Below are positions 25,559-33,493 of a DNA stretch of 42,559 bases, in pieces. Every line of letters starts with the position of its first letter. Positions within the stretch are counted from its first letter, which is position 1. The position numbers and the translations under genes were made by a program. Location: assembly GCA_937923485.1 (NCBI GenBank), contig CALDUE010000079.1:1-42559 (forward strand), in the 5' to 3' direction. The stretch is from an uncultured Saprospiraceae bacterium. GTDB lineage: Bacteria; Bacteroidota; Bacteroidia; Chitinophagales; Saprospiraceae. Below the pieces are notes generated by a model that saw nothing but the letters and a program-made list of their open reading frames with translations, was not told the DNA's origin and ran no database searches.

Positions 25559-25760
25559 ATTTCAGCGCCTTTACCATTCAACCTTCCCTGCTATCAGGTG
25601 TAGTATCAAGGCTAGCTAGGTTGAAGTATAAACGCGTACGCATGCCTAACACTCCTCAGTAGACTACCTCCAACTTTTCATTAGCTGCTTAGCTTAAAAG
25701 TGAAGGAACTTTAGTCGTGAAGAGGGTTTATGTTCACGCTCTTAAATTGATCACGCCACA

Positions 25761-26735
25761 ATGGGCATCACCCTTCGCGACATACAGGCTCCTGTCAAAG
25801 CTGAACTCAAGCAGTTTGAGAGTCACTTCAAAGCGGCGATGAAAAGTTCGGTGCCCCTGCTCGACAAGATCACCAACCATATCCTACGTAGAAAAGGCAA
25901 GCAGATTCGTCCGCTTTTCGTGTTTTTAACGGCTGGATTGGCTGGTGAAATTCAGGAGCAAACCTATCATGCGGCAAGTCTGGTAGAGCTGCTTCACACG
26001 GCCACACTAGTCCACGACGACGTGGTAGATGATTCGCAAGAGCGGCGAGGTTTCTTTAGTCTCCAAGCCCTCTGGGGAAAGAAAATTGCCGTACTCGTTG
26101 GTGATTACCTGCTGAGTCGAGGTCTGCTGCTAGCACTTGACAACAATGCGTATCGTCTCCTACACATTCTTTCCGTAGCCGTACGAGAAATGAGTGAAGG
26201 AGAGCTTTTACAGATTCAGAAGGCGCGTCGTTTGGACATTACCGAGGAGGTCTACTTCGAGGTGATTCGCAAAAAAACGGCTTCGCTTATTGCTGCGGCC
26301 TGTAGCGCTGGGGCCGCATCTGTCGGTGCCGAAGAGGCTAAGATTGAAAAGGCCCGTTTGATGGGTGAAAAAGTGGGTATCGCCTTTCAGATAAAGGACG
26401 ATCTCCTTGATTTTGGTGAGGACGATATTGGAAAGCCACTCGGCATCGACATCAAAGAAAAGAAGATGACTTTGCCGCTTATTTTTGCGCTTCAAGAAGC
26501 AAGTGCAAATGATCGTCGTCGCATTTTACGCCTCATCAAAGGTGGAAGTGACGACCCTAAAAATGTGAAGGTGGTACTTGAGTTTGTACGTGCAAGTGGA
26601 GGCATCAAATATGCACGCAAACGCATGGATGAATACCTTAACGCTGCACGCGAAGAGCTTGACGGTTTCCCTGAAAGCTCTTTCCGCGAGAGTTTGCACG
26701 ACCTTTTGTCCTTTGTAACTGAACGAAAGAAATAA
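25761..26735 (+). CDS. ispB: Polyprenyl diphosphate synthase (octaprenyl/long-chain type)
   Basis: This 324-residue protein has both aspartate-rich motifs of trans-prenyltransferases: LVHDDVVDDSQERRG (DDVVD 86-90) and IKDDLLDFGED (DDLLD 213-217). KGKQIRPLFVFL and GKPLGIDIKEKKMTLPLIFAL also fit the family. A small residue (Ala81) five positions before the first motif fits long-chain products. It probably makes the side chain of menaquinone by adding isopentenyl diphosphate units. It is followed 35 bases later by a nitroreductase. The 200 bases upstream hold no clear promoter match. Confidence 0.9.
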   Translation: MGITLRDIQAPVKAELKQFESHFKAAMKSSVPLLDKITNHILRRKGKQIRPLFVFLTAGLAGEIQEQTYHAASLVELLHTATLVHDDVVDDSQERRGFFSLQALWGKKIAVLVGDYLLSRGLLLALDNNAYRLLHILSVAVREMSEGELLQIQKARRLDITEEVYFEVIRKKTASLIAAACSAGAASVGAEEAKIEKARLMGEKVGIAFQIKDDLLDFGEDDIGKPLGIDIKEKKMTLPLIFALQEASANDRRRILRLIKGGSDDPKNVKVVLEFVRASGGIKYARKRMDEYLNAAREELDGFPESSFRESLHDLLSFVTERKK

Positions 26736-26770
26736 GTGGGCGTTCATTGCCCGAATTCAGAACCTGAACT

Positions 26771-27331
26771 ATGACCATTTACGAAACCATCCACGGCCGC
26801 CGATCTGTTCGCCCTGGAGCTTACACGGATGCACCTGTTTCAAGAGAAGTATTAGAACGTCTCATCGGTGCGGCCAATGCGGCTCCTTCTCACCGTCGTT
26901 TGTACCCGTGGAGGTTCATTGTTTTCGATTCAGCTTCCGCCAAAACCGAACTTGGGGAGTATCTCGCTGAGCGCCAGCAGGCCAATAGCGAAAATCCTGT
27001 TCCTGCGCCTAAACTCCGCATTACACGCGAGCGTCCGGGTAAAGCTGCAGCGGCCATCGCTATTGTGATGAATCCAGATTTGGAAAAGCTCCCAGAGTGG
27101 GAAGAAGTAAGCGCAACAGCTGCGGCAGTACAAAACCTCTGGCTAGCACTTTCTGCAGAGGACTTAGCGGGTTATTGGAGCTCACCGGGTACCATCTGCA
27201 AGGGCGCCGAAGAATTCCTAGGTCTTGCTGAAGGTGAAAAGTGTCTCGGCTTGTTTTATCTCGGGTATCCTGCTGAGCAACCAGGACCTATTGAGCGGCC
27301 TGCGGTGGAGCGTAAGGTTGAGTATCGCTAG
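26771..27331 (+). CDS. Nitroreductase-family flavoprotein
   Basis: This 186-residue protein has the nitroreductase start YETIHGRRSVRPGAYTDAPV (FMN-binding Arg pair), the AANAAPSHRRLYPWRFIV segment, and ATAAAVQNLWLALSAEDLAGYWSS. It ends with GLFYLGYPAEQPGPIERP, which closes the FMN site. Family members reduce nitro compounds, quinones or enones with NAD(P)H; the substrate is not predictable. It follows the polyprenyl synthase and is convergent with the flavoprotein reductase at 27594-29048; a strong hairpin lies in the gap. Confidence 0.88.
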   Translation: MTIYETIHGRRSVRPGAYTDAPVSREVLERLIGAANAAPSHRRLYPWRFIVFDSASAKTELGEYLAERQQANSENPVPAPKLRITRERPGKAAAAIAIVMNPDLEKLPEWEEVSATAAAVQNLWLALSAEDLAGYWSSPGTICKGAEEFLGLAEGEKCLGLFYLGYPAEQPGPIERPAVERKVEYR

Positions 27332-27359
27332 GCGGCCGAAGGCCTAATTTTGAATTGAA

Positions 27360-27403
27360 ATTATTCTCGGCGGCTTCCGACCTCTGGTCGAGCCGAGAAT
27401 AAT
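27360..27403. terminator. Nested hairpin between convergent genes
   Basis: ATTATTCTCGGC (27360-27371) pairs perfectly with GCCGAGAATAAT (27392-27403), and CGACC-TCT-GGTCG forms a second stem inside. TTTTGAATT words flank it on both sides. It may end transcription from both directions, but the flanking runs are AT-rich rather than pure T. Confidence 0.55.
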
Positions 27404-27420
27404 AATTTTGAATTTTGAAT

Positions 27421-27540
27421 GTGCGTGACGGCCAGCTCTTAATTGCTAGCTGGTAATTGGCTATTGATAATGTGCGTGACAGCCAGCTCTTAATTGCTAG
27501 TTGGTAATTGTCAATTGGTAATGACCTTGACGGCCAGTGG
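27421..27540. repeat. 51-base tandem repeat, about 2.4 copies
   Basis: Copies at 27421-27471 and 27472-27522 share GTGCGTGACGGCCAGCTC and TTAATTGCTAGCTGGTAATTG with a few changes. A third partial copy starts at 27523 (GACCTTGACGGCCAGTGG). Because 51 is a multiple of three, the array gives spurious repetitive open frames. Related AATTG words follow at 27557-27588. Confidence 0.8.
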
Positions 27541-27593
27541 GATGAGAGCGTATTGCACATTATCAACTAACAATTAGCAATTGACAATTCCCC

Positions 27594-29048
27594 CTAGACT
27601 CGCCACCACCATCGAATAAGTCTCTTCAAGCCCTCTCCGAGCCCGCCTTCTCGCTGAGTAAACGTTGCCTTTTGGTTAATGCGACTCGCCACGGGATAGG
27701 GATAAATCTTACTGAAGATGTCATTGAGGGTGGCACCAGTTTGTTTGGCGAGAATCAACTCTTGGATCATTTCTCCCGCTTGAGGCGCAATCATCGTCCC
27801 GCCAAGGAAATAGACCTTTCCCATAAGTCCCTTCTTCTGTACGTAAAGTCGCAGGTGCGCATCTTCGTTGTATCCACCCGTTATCGCACGATCGTCGTCC
27901 TTGAAGGATTGATCAACTACCTCATAGGAGATCCCTTGCTCTTTTAGTTGTTTTGGCGTAAGCCCAAAGGTCGCAACTTCAGGGCCCGTAAAAGTGACCC
28001 ATGAGAACTGCGCCAAGGTGTGCCGCTTCTTGATCGGAATCAAAATGTTGCGAACCAAATCACGGTTGTGCATCTCTGCACCGTGACTCAGCTTTTCACG
28101 ATTCATGGCATCACCGAGGGCGTACACCTGCTTGTTGGATGTCTGGTAGTAATCATCGACGATCAAGTTGCCGCGCTCATCGGTTTTAATTCCTGCAGCA
28201 GATAAATTCATATCCTTGATCGATGCGTCTCTACCAATGGCGATCAAAATTTCATCGAATGGAATAGAAATGCCCTTCCCTCCTTTTTTGACATGAGCGA
28301 TGTTGCCTTCAGAAAAACGCTCCACTTCAGCCTCGTGGTGAATCGTCATTCCTTCTCGAGTCATAACGCGCTCAAGAATTTCGCTTGCAAATTCAGGTTC
28401 CCGCCCTAGTAAGCGCTCGCCCCTATTGACAATCGTCACCTCACTTCCGAGTCGCTGCATAGCTTGACCAAGTTCGCAACCTATCGCCCCTCCACCTACG
28501 ACGAGAAAACGCTTCGGCAGCTCGCGCTCTTCATTGAAAAACGTGTGATTCGTGTGTAGTCCTTTCACTTCATCAAGACCAGGCACATCGAGCATGCGAG
28601 CTCTTGAACCGGTAGCTATGACGATTCGCCTAGCCGAGTAGCGCTGGCCTTCAACTTCGAGCGTGTTCTTATCTACAAATTTGGCCCAGCCGATGGCGAC
28701 ATCCTGATGCTCTTGCGCTTCAAGCCACTCAACGTTTTCATGGTTTCGAATATGATCCTGCGAGGCGTGCACATGTTTGAGCACTTTCTCAAAACTGATC
28801 TTTCCTTCAACCCTAAGTCCGTATGCTTCACTTTCATGGGCGGCGTGCACCAAACGGCTTACATGAAGCAGCGCTTTCGACGGTACACAACCAAAATTGA
28901 GGCAGTCGCCACCAATGTTGTCTGCATTTGCATCAATAAGTAAGGTCTTTAATCCTAGTGTGCGCGCTATTGCCGTCGCACCTAGTCCACCAGAGCCACC
29001 TCCGATAGCGATGAGGTCATAGTGTTTTGCAGAATCTGAGGTAGCCAT
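27594..29048 (-). CDS. FAD-dependent pyridine nucleotide-disulfide oxidoreductase (mercuric reductase/lipoamide dehydrogenase-like)
   Basis: I take the ATG at 29048 (484 residues, MATSDSAKHYDLIAIGGGSG); Met at 29090 is an alternative adding 14 residues. There is an FAD-binding GGGSGG loop, a redox-active disulfide GGDCLNFGCVPSK (Cys49/Cys54), an NAD(P)-binding VVGGGAIGCELG loop, and YALGDAMN of the second FAD site. The C-terminal dimer domain ends KIYPYPVASRINQ, lacking the His...Glu pair of lipoamide dehydrogenase and glutathione reductase. A classical lipoamide dehydrogenase function is therefore doubtful. The partner is unknown. No other pyruvate dehydrogenase gene is near. Confidence 0.85.
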   Translation of the reverse strand: MATSDSAKHYDLIAIGGGSGGLGATAIARTLGLKTLLIDANADNIGGDCLNFGCVPSKALLHVSRLVHAAHESEAYGLRVEGKISFEKVLKHVHASQDHIRNHENVEWLEAQEHQDVAIGWAKFVDKNTLEVEGQRYSARRIVIATGSRARMLDVPGLDEVKGLHTNHTFFNEERELPKRFLVVGGGAIGCELGQAMQRLGSEVTIVNRGERLLGREPEFASEILERVMTREGMTIHHEAEVERFSEGNIAHVKKGGKGISIPFDEILIAIGRDASIKDMNLSAAGIKTDERGNLIVDDYYQTSNKQVYALGDAMNREKLSHGAEMHNRDLVRNILIPIKKRHTLAQFSWVTFTGPEVATFGLTPKQLKEQGISYEVVDQSFKDDDRAITGGYNEDAHLRLYVQKKGLMGKVYFLGGTMIAPQAGEMIQELILAKQTGATLNDIFSKIYPYPVASRINQKATFTQREGGLGEGLKRLIRWWWRV

Positions 29049-29139
29049 ATTCAAAGAAACACTAAGTTTATTCGACGTGTTGAATGACATTTGCTTAGAT
29101 GTACACGTTCAAAGAATAACCTACGTTATTTGCGCCCGA

Positions 29140-30753
29140 ATGCCGCTAACCCGTTTTTCTCTTTTTCTTGTTCTTTCGGCCCTGCTAGGGTCCTGCGCAG
29201 TTGTGTCTCGACCTTCGGGTGGGGAGAAGGATATTACACCCCCTCGTCTCGACAGTTTGCTTTCAACGCCAAACTTTCAGACCAACTACCATCCAGAAGA
29301 AATCGTCCTTGAGTTCGATGAATTCATTCAACTCAAAAATGCGACGCGAGACATTATTCTCACGCCCGTTCCAGAGGCTGGAAAGCCAAAGTATCAGCAA
29401 CGAGGCAGGCGGGTCAACATTGACTTCAGCGAGGTTGAATTACGCGATTCTATCACCTACCAGCTTCAGTTTGGGGATGCTATTCAGGATTACAACGAAG
29501 GGAACCCCGTAAAGAATTTACGCTTCATCTTTTCTACAGGAAGCTTTATCGACTCGTTTTCTATTCAAGGCACCGCCGAGGATAACCTCACAGGAAAGCC
29601 AAGCATTAATGCGCTCGTTGGCCTGTACCGATCGCCATCCGATACCATTCTTGCGAAAGCTTCACCAGACTACTTCACCCGAACGGATTCGAGCGGGCGT
29701 TTTAAGATCGACTACTTAAGTGCAGGAACGTACCAGCTCGCTGCATACATCGATGACAATTCCAATTATCGTTTCAACCAAGGAACAGAAGCCGTTGGTT
29801 TTCTAGATGAATTGGTCAGTGTATCGGCATCCTCGCAAGACAGCAGTTTTAACTTAGTGCTTTCGAACGAGCTTCCGCCGCTCAAAGCTGTGCGAGGAGA
29901 TCAATGGTTTCCGGGTTTGGTACGCGTTACCCTCAATCAACCTGCACGTGCAGAAGTAGTCGTTGAGGATGTTCCTGGCACCCTACTTGCGCGCTATCAG
30001 GAGGTAGACACCCTCGTCGTTGCCTATGCACCTGCAAACGATACCCTTCCTTTTGTAGTGCTCTCCAATGCAGGAGAAACAGACACCGTGCGCTTGCGCA
30101 AAACCGCACGAGAAGGAGCTCCAAAACTCAGCTTACCGCCAAAACCAGACGCTGTAGCAGGAGAAACCATGGTTGCACTTCGCGCTAATCTTCCGCTCAA
30201 ATCTATCAACGAAACCCTCATCCAAATAGAAAGCGATTCTATGCAAATCGCCCTAGGCACATGGAGTATTTCACAGTTGGACAGTCGAGTACTAAACTGG
30301 GAGGCACCCAAAGACTCTTTCAAACTGCTAGAAATCACCTTCCTCCCTGGAGCGCTGTCTACTGTATTTGATGGTGTAAACACGGACTCACTTTTCGTAA
30401 GCTATCGTCCGACCAGCAAGAAGAATTTTGGAGAGGTAGACTTAACGATTGCAGGCTTAGACAGCCTCACGAGCTACGTTGTCGAATTGCTCGATAGTCA
30501 AGACAAGGTTGAACGAACGGTTCAACTGGCTGTAGGTCCAGAAGGTAGACCCACACCAGAGGAACTTTTAAAACTCAGCAGAGTAAAAGGCGGTGATTAC
30601 AAAATACGAATTACCGAAGACCTCAACAAAGACGGACGTTATACCCCTGGAAATCGACGTTTAGACCTACAACCAGAACGAATCACGACCTTAGCGCTCA
30701 ACACTGTTCGCGCTGACTGGTTGGTAGAAGAGCGCCTTGAACTTAACTTTTAG
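29140..30753 (+). CDS. Ig-like domain lipoprotein (Bacteroidota SbsA-type)
   Basis: The ATG at 29140 (MPLTRFSLFLVLSALLGSC, lipid Cys19) gives 537 residues; the longer open frame has no signal sequence. The mature protein opens SCAVVSRPSGGEKDITPPRL, typical of a Bacteroidota lipoprotein family with an Ig-like domain of the SbsA/Big_5 kind at about 30-130. A carboxypeptidase-regulatory-like beta domain (about 145-225, with GTYQLAAYIDDNSNYRFNQG) follows. The C-terminal DLNKDGRYTPGN element is similar to a metal-binding loop. It ends 3 bases before lptB, so the genes are surely co-transcribed. Function unknown; outer-membrane location inferred. Confidence 0.82.
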   Translation: MPLTRFSLFLVLSALLGSCAVVSRPSGGEKDITPPRLDSLLSTPNFQTNYHPEEIVLEFDEFIQLKNATRDIILTPVPEAGKPKYQQRGRRVNIDFSEVELRDSITYQLQFGDAIQDYNEGNPVKNLRFIFSTGSFIDSFSIQGTAEDNLTGKPSINALVGLYRSPSDTILAKASPDYFTRTDSSGRFKIDYLSAGTYQLAAYIDDNSNYRFNQGTEAVGFLDELVSVSASSQDSSFNLVLSNELPPLKAVRGDQWFPGLVRVTLNQPARAEVVVEDVPGTLLARYQEVDTLVVAYAPANDTLPFVVLSNAGETDTVRLRKTAREGAPKLSLPPKPDAVAGETMVALRANLPLKSINETLIQIESDSMQIALGTWSISQLDSRVLNWEAPKDSFKLLEITFLPGALSTVFDGVNTDSLFVSYRPTSKKNFGEVDLTIAGLDSLTSYVVELLDSQDKVERTVQLAVGPEGRPTPEELLKLSRVKGGDYKIRITEDLNKDGRYTPGNRRLDLQPERITTLALNTVRADWLVEERLELNF

Positions 30754-30756
30754 CCC

Positions 30757-31494
30757 ATGCAACTACGCTCAGAAAATTTAGTGAAGCGATACGGCAGCCG
30801 CACGGTTGTAAAGGGCGTCAGCGTCGACGTAAGTCAGGGAGAGATTGTTGGATTACTCGGACCGAATGGCGCGGGCAAGACAACGACCTTTTACATGTGC
30901 GTAGGCTTTATCAAGCCAACAGGCGGTCGCGTGTACCTCGACAATGAAGACATCACTGAACTTCCGATGTACCGGCGCGCACAGCGTGGTGTAGGTTACC
31001 TGCCTCAAGAGGCAAGTGTTTTTCGCAAATTGACGGTGAGCGCAAACATCAAGGCAGTACTTGAAATGACCGATCTCTCCAGAGCAGATCAAAAAGTAAA
31101 ACACGATTCACTCATCGAGGAATTTCGCCTCCAAAAAGTGATGAACAGCAATGGCGATACCCTTTCGGGTGGAGAGCGCCGGCGTACAGAAATTGCTAGG
31201 GCATTGGCAACAAGTCCAAACTTCATTCTACTGGACGAGCCCTTTGCAGGTATTGACCCTATTGCGGTGGAAGATATTCAAGGCATCGTCTCTAAGCTCA
31301 AGGAAAAGAACATCGGTATCCTAATTACCGACCACAACGTGCAGGAAACCCTCAGTATCACCGACCGTACCTACCTCATGTTTGAAGGTTCGATTTTGAA
31401 AAGCGGTAGTGCTGAAGAACTCGCAGCGGATGAACTTGTGCGTAAAGTTTATCTCGGTCAAAACTTCGAATTACGTAAAAAGGCCACGCCCTAA
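30757..31494 (+). CDS. lptB: LPS export ABC transporter ATP-binding protein LptB
   Basis: This 245-residue ATPase has Walker [10 protein letters not shown] (35-43), the LptB-type [14 protein letters not shown] (81-94), signature LSGGERRR (136-143), Walker B FILLDEP (156-162) and the [10 protein letters not shown] switch. The combination of QEASVFRKL and [13 protein letters not shown] identifies LptB rather than other ABC ATPases. It powers extraction of LPS from the inner membrane with LptF and LptG, which are not in this window. It starts 3 bases after the Ig-like lipoprotein and shares a TAATG overlap with the next gene. Confidence 0.93.
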   Translation: MQLRSENLVKRYGSRTVVKGVSVDVSQGEIVGLLGPNGAGKTTTFYMCVGFIKPTGGRVYLDNEDITELPMYRRAQRGVGYLPQEASVFRKLTVSANIKAVLEMTDLSRADQKVKHDSLIEEFRLQKVMNSNGDTLSGGERRRTEIARALATSPNFILLDEPFAGIDPIAVEDIQGIVSKLKEKNIGILITDHNVQETLSITDRTYLMFEGSILKSGSAEELAADELVRKVYLGQNFELRKKATP

Positions 31495-31748
31495 TGAAGC
31501 AAGCCTTACTCGTTTTACTGCTGGCCTGTCTGGCTTCTATGGCCTGTGATGATCAAAAGGAAAGGCCCTTGAATGCGAAATCAAGAAAGCAGGTCTCCCA
31601 AGCCTACGCGGATACCGTGCGTAAGATCACTCCGATTGTCGATAGCATTTGTGCAGCGAATCAAGACAAGCTCGTAGCCGAACTTTCCGATAGCCTGTAC
31701 AAAGTGCGGATTGCGGATTTAGAACGTCAACGTAAAAGGTTCCAGTAA
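31494..31748 (+). CDS. Small lipoprotein downstream of lptB
   Basis: This 84-residue protein has a signal peptide and lipobox (LASMAC, Cys18). The mature part is helical and charged, with a second Cys in IVDSICAANQD and a C-terminal basic helix (LERQRKRF). It overlaps the lptB stop in TAATG and is itself overlapped by the next gene in the same way, so the three are translationally coupled. I recognise no family. Its position suggests an envelope role, without direct evidence. It is too short and lacks the beta features expected of LptE. Confidence 0.7.
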   Translation: MKQALLVLLLACLASMACDDQKERPLNAKSRKQVSQAYADTVRKITPIVDSICAANQDKLVAELSDSLYKVRIADLERQRKRFQ

Positions 31749-32137
31749 TGAGTAGCCTTGATTTCATGCGCACCTCTAGGAGGTCTAGAATCCTCTTGCT
31801 TAGAAGGTCTTCAGCTTTCGCCAAAACCTGCATTGCTATTGCCATGCTCACTTTGGTCGTTTCGTGCAGCTCTAAAGCAACAAAATCTACCCAAGAGCGC
31901 ATAGAGGAGGAGGTTGTGGTAAAACTGCGGCAATGGAAAAGTAGACGCGCGGCGTCTTGCCGAAAGCAAGCAATGGAAATCGCTCTCGTGAATGCTGATT
32001 CTATGATCCTCGATTACGCACGTGAGCAGAAGTTACAATTGGAGCGACCGTCTAAGCCCATCCGTCCTGAAGAACCTGAACTGAGACGTCCAAACGATAC
32101 GCTCAGGCTAGAACCATTTCTAAAGGACAGCATGTAG
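31748..32137 (+). CDS. Small lipoprotein, second after lptB
   Basis: This 129-residue protein begins by TAATG overlap. Its lipobox (LVVSC, Cys40) comes after an unusually long basic leader (RTSRRSRILLLRRSS), so translation may really start at Met7 (31766). The mature part is a charged helix (KLRQWKSRRAASCRKQAMEIA, then NADSMILDYAREQ) and a Pro/Glu-rich tail (RPSKPIRPEEPELRRPND). It shares a similar helix with a central Cys and a DS motif with the preceding lipoprotein, perhaps a distant relative. Function unknown. One exact copy of the dispersed DNA word is in its signal region (31814-31827). Confidence 0.65.
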   Translation: MSSLDFMRTSRRSRILLLRRSSAFAKTCIAIAMLTLVVSCSSKATKSTQERIEEEVVVKLRQWKSRRAASCRKQAMEIALVNADSMILDYAREQKLQLERPSKPIRPEEPELRRPNDTLRLEPFLKDSM

Positions 32138-32224
32138 TTCGCGGGCATGTCAGATATTTAACATTTGATTATGTGCGGGCTACCCTAAATGTGTTACATT
32201 CGATCCATCAACGAGCATATAATC

Positions 32225-32302
32225 CCACGGACGTCAAGTCCCAAAAACCGGTTTACCTAAACCGTGGCCTTCAGCAGAGTAATCTGTTGAGGGCTTTTTT
32301 TT
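32225..32302 (+). terminator. Structured 3' region ending in an intrinsic terminator
   Basis: GCCTTCAGCAGA (32267-32278) pairs with TCTGTTGAGGGC (32283-32294) around GTAA, with two G-U pairs, and is followed by eight T bases. This is a clear terminator for the lptB operon or for a short RNA. Just upstream CCACGG (32225-32230) can pair with CCGTGG (32262-32267), enclosing a CGGTTTA/TAAACCG hairpin, so there may be a longer folded RNA. Confidence 0.8.
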
Positions 32303-32307
32303 AGATG

Positions 32308-32330
32308 AGATGTGGGATTTGGGATGCATA
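32308..32330. repeat. Isolated GGGATTTGGGA word
   Basis: Immediately after the terminator lies ATGTGGGATTTGGGATG, the same word family that fills 15842-15870 and, inverted, 16415-16444. This single copy shows the family is dispersed between operons. Confidence 0.5.
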
Positions 32331-32396
32331 TAGAGACGCTAGCATTCGGATATAAAACTTACTCGTCCAAATTTCTCAAGACCAACTTCCCTTTAC

Positions 32397-32404
32397 TATT
32401 TTTG
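32397..32404 (+). promoter_or_regulatory. Probable -7 element of the Bat operon promoter
   Basis: TATTTTTG is an exact TAnnTTTG match, 26 bases before the MoxR start at 32431. The matching -33 position holds only a weak TTTCTC, so the assignment rests on the -7 element and the position after a terminator. Confidence 0.5.
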
Positions 32405-32430
32405 CGCCCCCCATTAAGATTAGTAACACT

Positions 32431-33429
32431 ATGCTCCCAAACGTCGACATCGAACAGATAAACCAGCAAGTACGCGCCGATGCTGAAATTACTGACCGCA
32501 TTTTTGCGGCTGCAGAACCTGTAATCGTCGGTCAGCGTCGCATGATGGAAGCACTCATGATCGGCCTCCTTACCAAAGGACACATCTTATTGGAGGGTCT
32601 TCCAGGACTGGCAAAGACCCTGGCTATTCGCACACTGGCAGCAACCGTCAATGGAGCTTTTAGCCGAATCCAGTTTACGCCAGACTTGCTGCCTGCCGAC
32701 ATTGTAGGTACTATGATCTACAACCCTGGCAAAGCTGATTTCTCGGTCCGTAAAGGTCCTGTTTTTGCCAATTTTGTGCTCGCAGATGAGATCAACCGTG
32801 CACCTGCAAAAGTGCAGTCGGCTTTGCTAGAGGCGATGCAAGAAAAGCAAGTAACCATCGGTGGCGACACCTATCAACTCGACGAGCCTTTCTTAGTACT
32901 TGCTACGCAAAACCCCGTTGAGCAAGAAGGAACTTATCCCCTACCCGAAGCACAAACAGATCGTTTCATGCTTAAAGTCGTGGTTGATTATCCCGACCGC
33001 GAATCAGAACGTGAGATCCTCCGTCGAAACATGACGGGTGCTGCAGTACCGCCGCTCAACTCAGTCGTTAATGTGCAGGACATTGCCCGTCTTCGTAAAA
33101 CTGTTGCGGGTGTATATCTCGATGAAAAAATCGAATCTTATATCCTCGATTTAGTGTTTGCCACTCGCCGCCCGCAAGACTTCCGTTTGGCCGAATTGCA
33201 GCCACTGTTGAGTTTTGGCGCAAGCCCTCGTGCGAGCATCAACCTCGCTCGCGCTGCCAAGGCCCAGGCCTTCTTGCAAAAGCGTGGCTATGTGATACCA
33301 GAGGACATCCGAGCAATCGCGAAAGAAGTACTCCGCCACCGCCTTGGACTTACTTACGAAGCAGAAGCGGAGAACATCAATGCAGACGAAATCGTCACTC
33401 GTCTCATCGACAAGATTGAAGTCCCTTAG
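32431..33429 (+). CDS. moxR: MoxR-family AAA+ ATPase, first gene of the Bat operon
   Basis: This 332-residue MoxR ATPase has Walker A EGLPGLAKTL (55-64), Walker B NFVLADEINRAPAKVQSALL (about 114-133), ATQNPVEQEGTYPLPEAQTDRF and a C-terminal lid domain. MoxR proteins act as chaperone-like ATPases with partners containing vWA domains. Here the partners would be DUF58, BatA and BatB, encoded downstream. It follows a terminator and a TAnnTTTG element, so it most likely begins the operon. The next gene starts 64 bases later, the largest internal gap of the operon. Confidence 0.93.
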   Translation: MLPNVDIEQINQQVRADAEITDRIFAAAEPVIVGQRRMMEALMIGLLTKGHILLEGLPGLAKTLAIRTLAATVNGAFSRIQFTPDLLPADIVGTMIYNPGKADFSVRKGPVFANFVLADEINRAPAKVQSALLEAMQEKQVTIGGDTYQLDEPFLVLATQNPVEQEGTYPLPEAQTDRFMLKVVVDYPDRESEREILRRNMTGAAVPPLNSVVNVQDIARLRKTVAGVYLDEKIESYILDLVFATRRPQDFRLAELQPLLSFGASPRASINLARAAKAQAFLQKRGYVIPEDIRAIAKEVLRHRLGLTYEAEAENINADEIVTRLIDKIEVP

Positions 33430-33493
33430 CTTCAGCGAAGCCACCTCGGCGAGTTCTTGTCCATTTACTATATCAGTCTAGCACTACCCCACT

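Noticed and set aside
25223-25760. tRNA, RNase P RNA or tmRNA in this gap
   Set aside because: No cloverleaf with TTCGA loop, no GAGGAAAGTC-type P RNA core and no tmRNA end pairing was found.
27288-27566. Minus-strand open frame with NYQLAIKSW repeats
   Set aside because: It is a direct result of the 51-base tandem repeat, whose length is a multiple of three, and it runs into the nitroreductase gene.
27594-29048. Calling this gene lpd (lipoamide dehydrogenase)
   Set aside because: The C-terminal His/Glu pair is missing and there are no 2-oxo acid dehydrogenase genes nearby.
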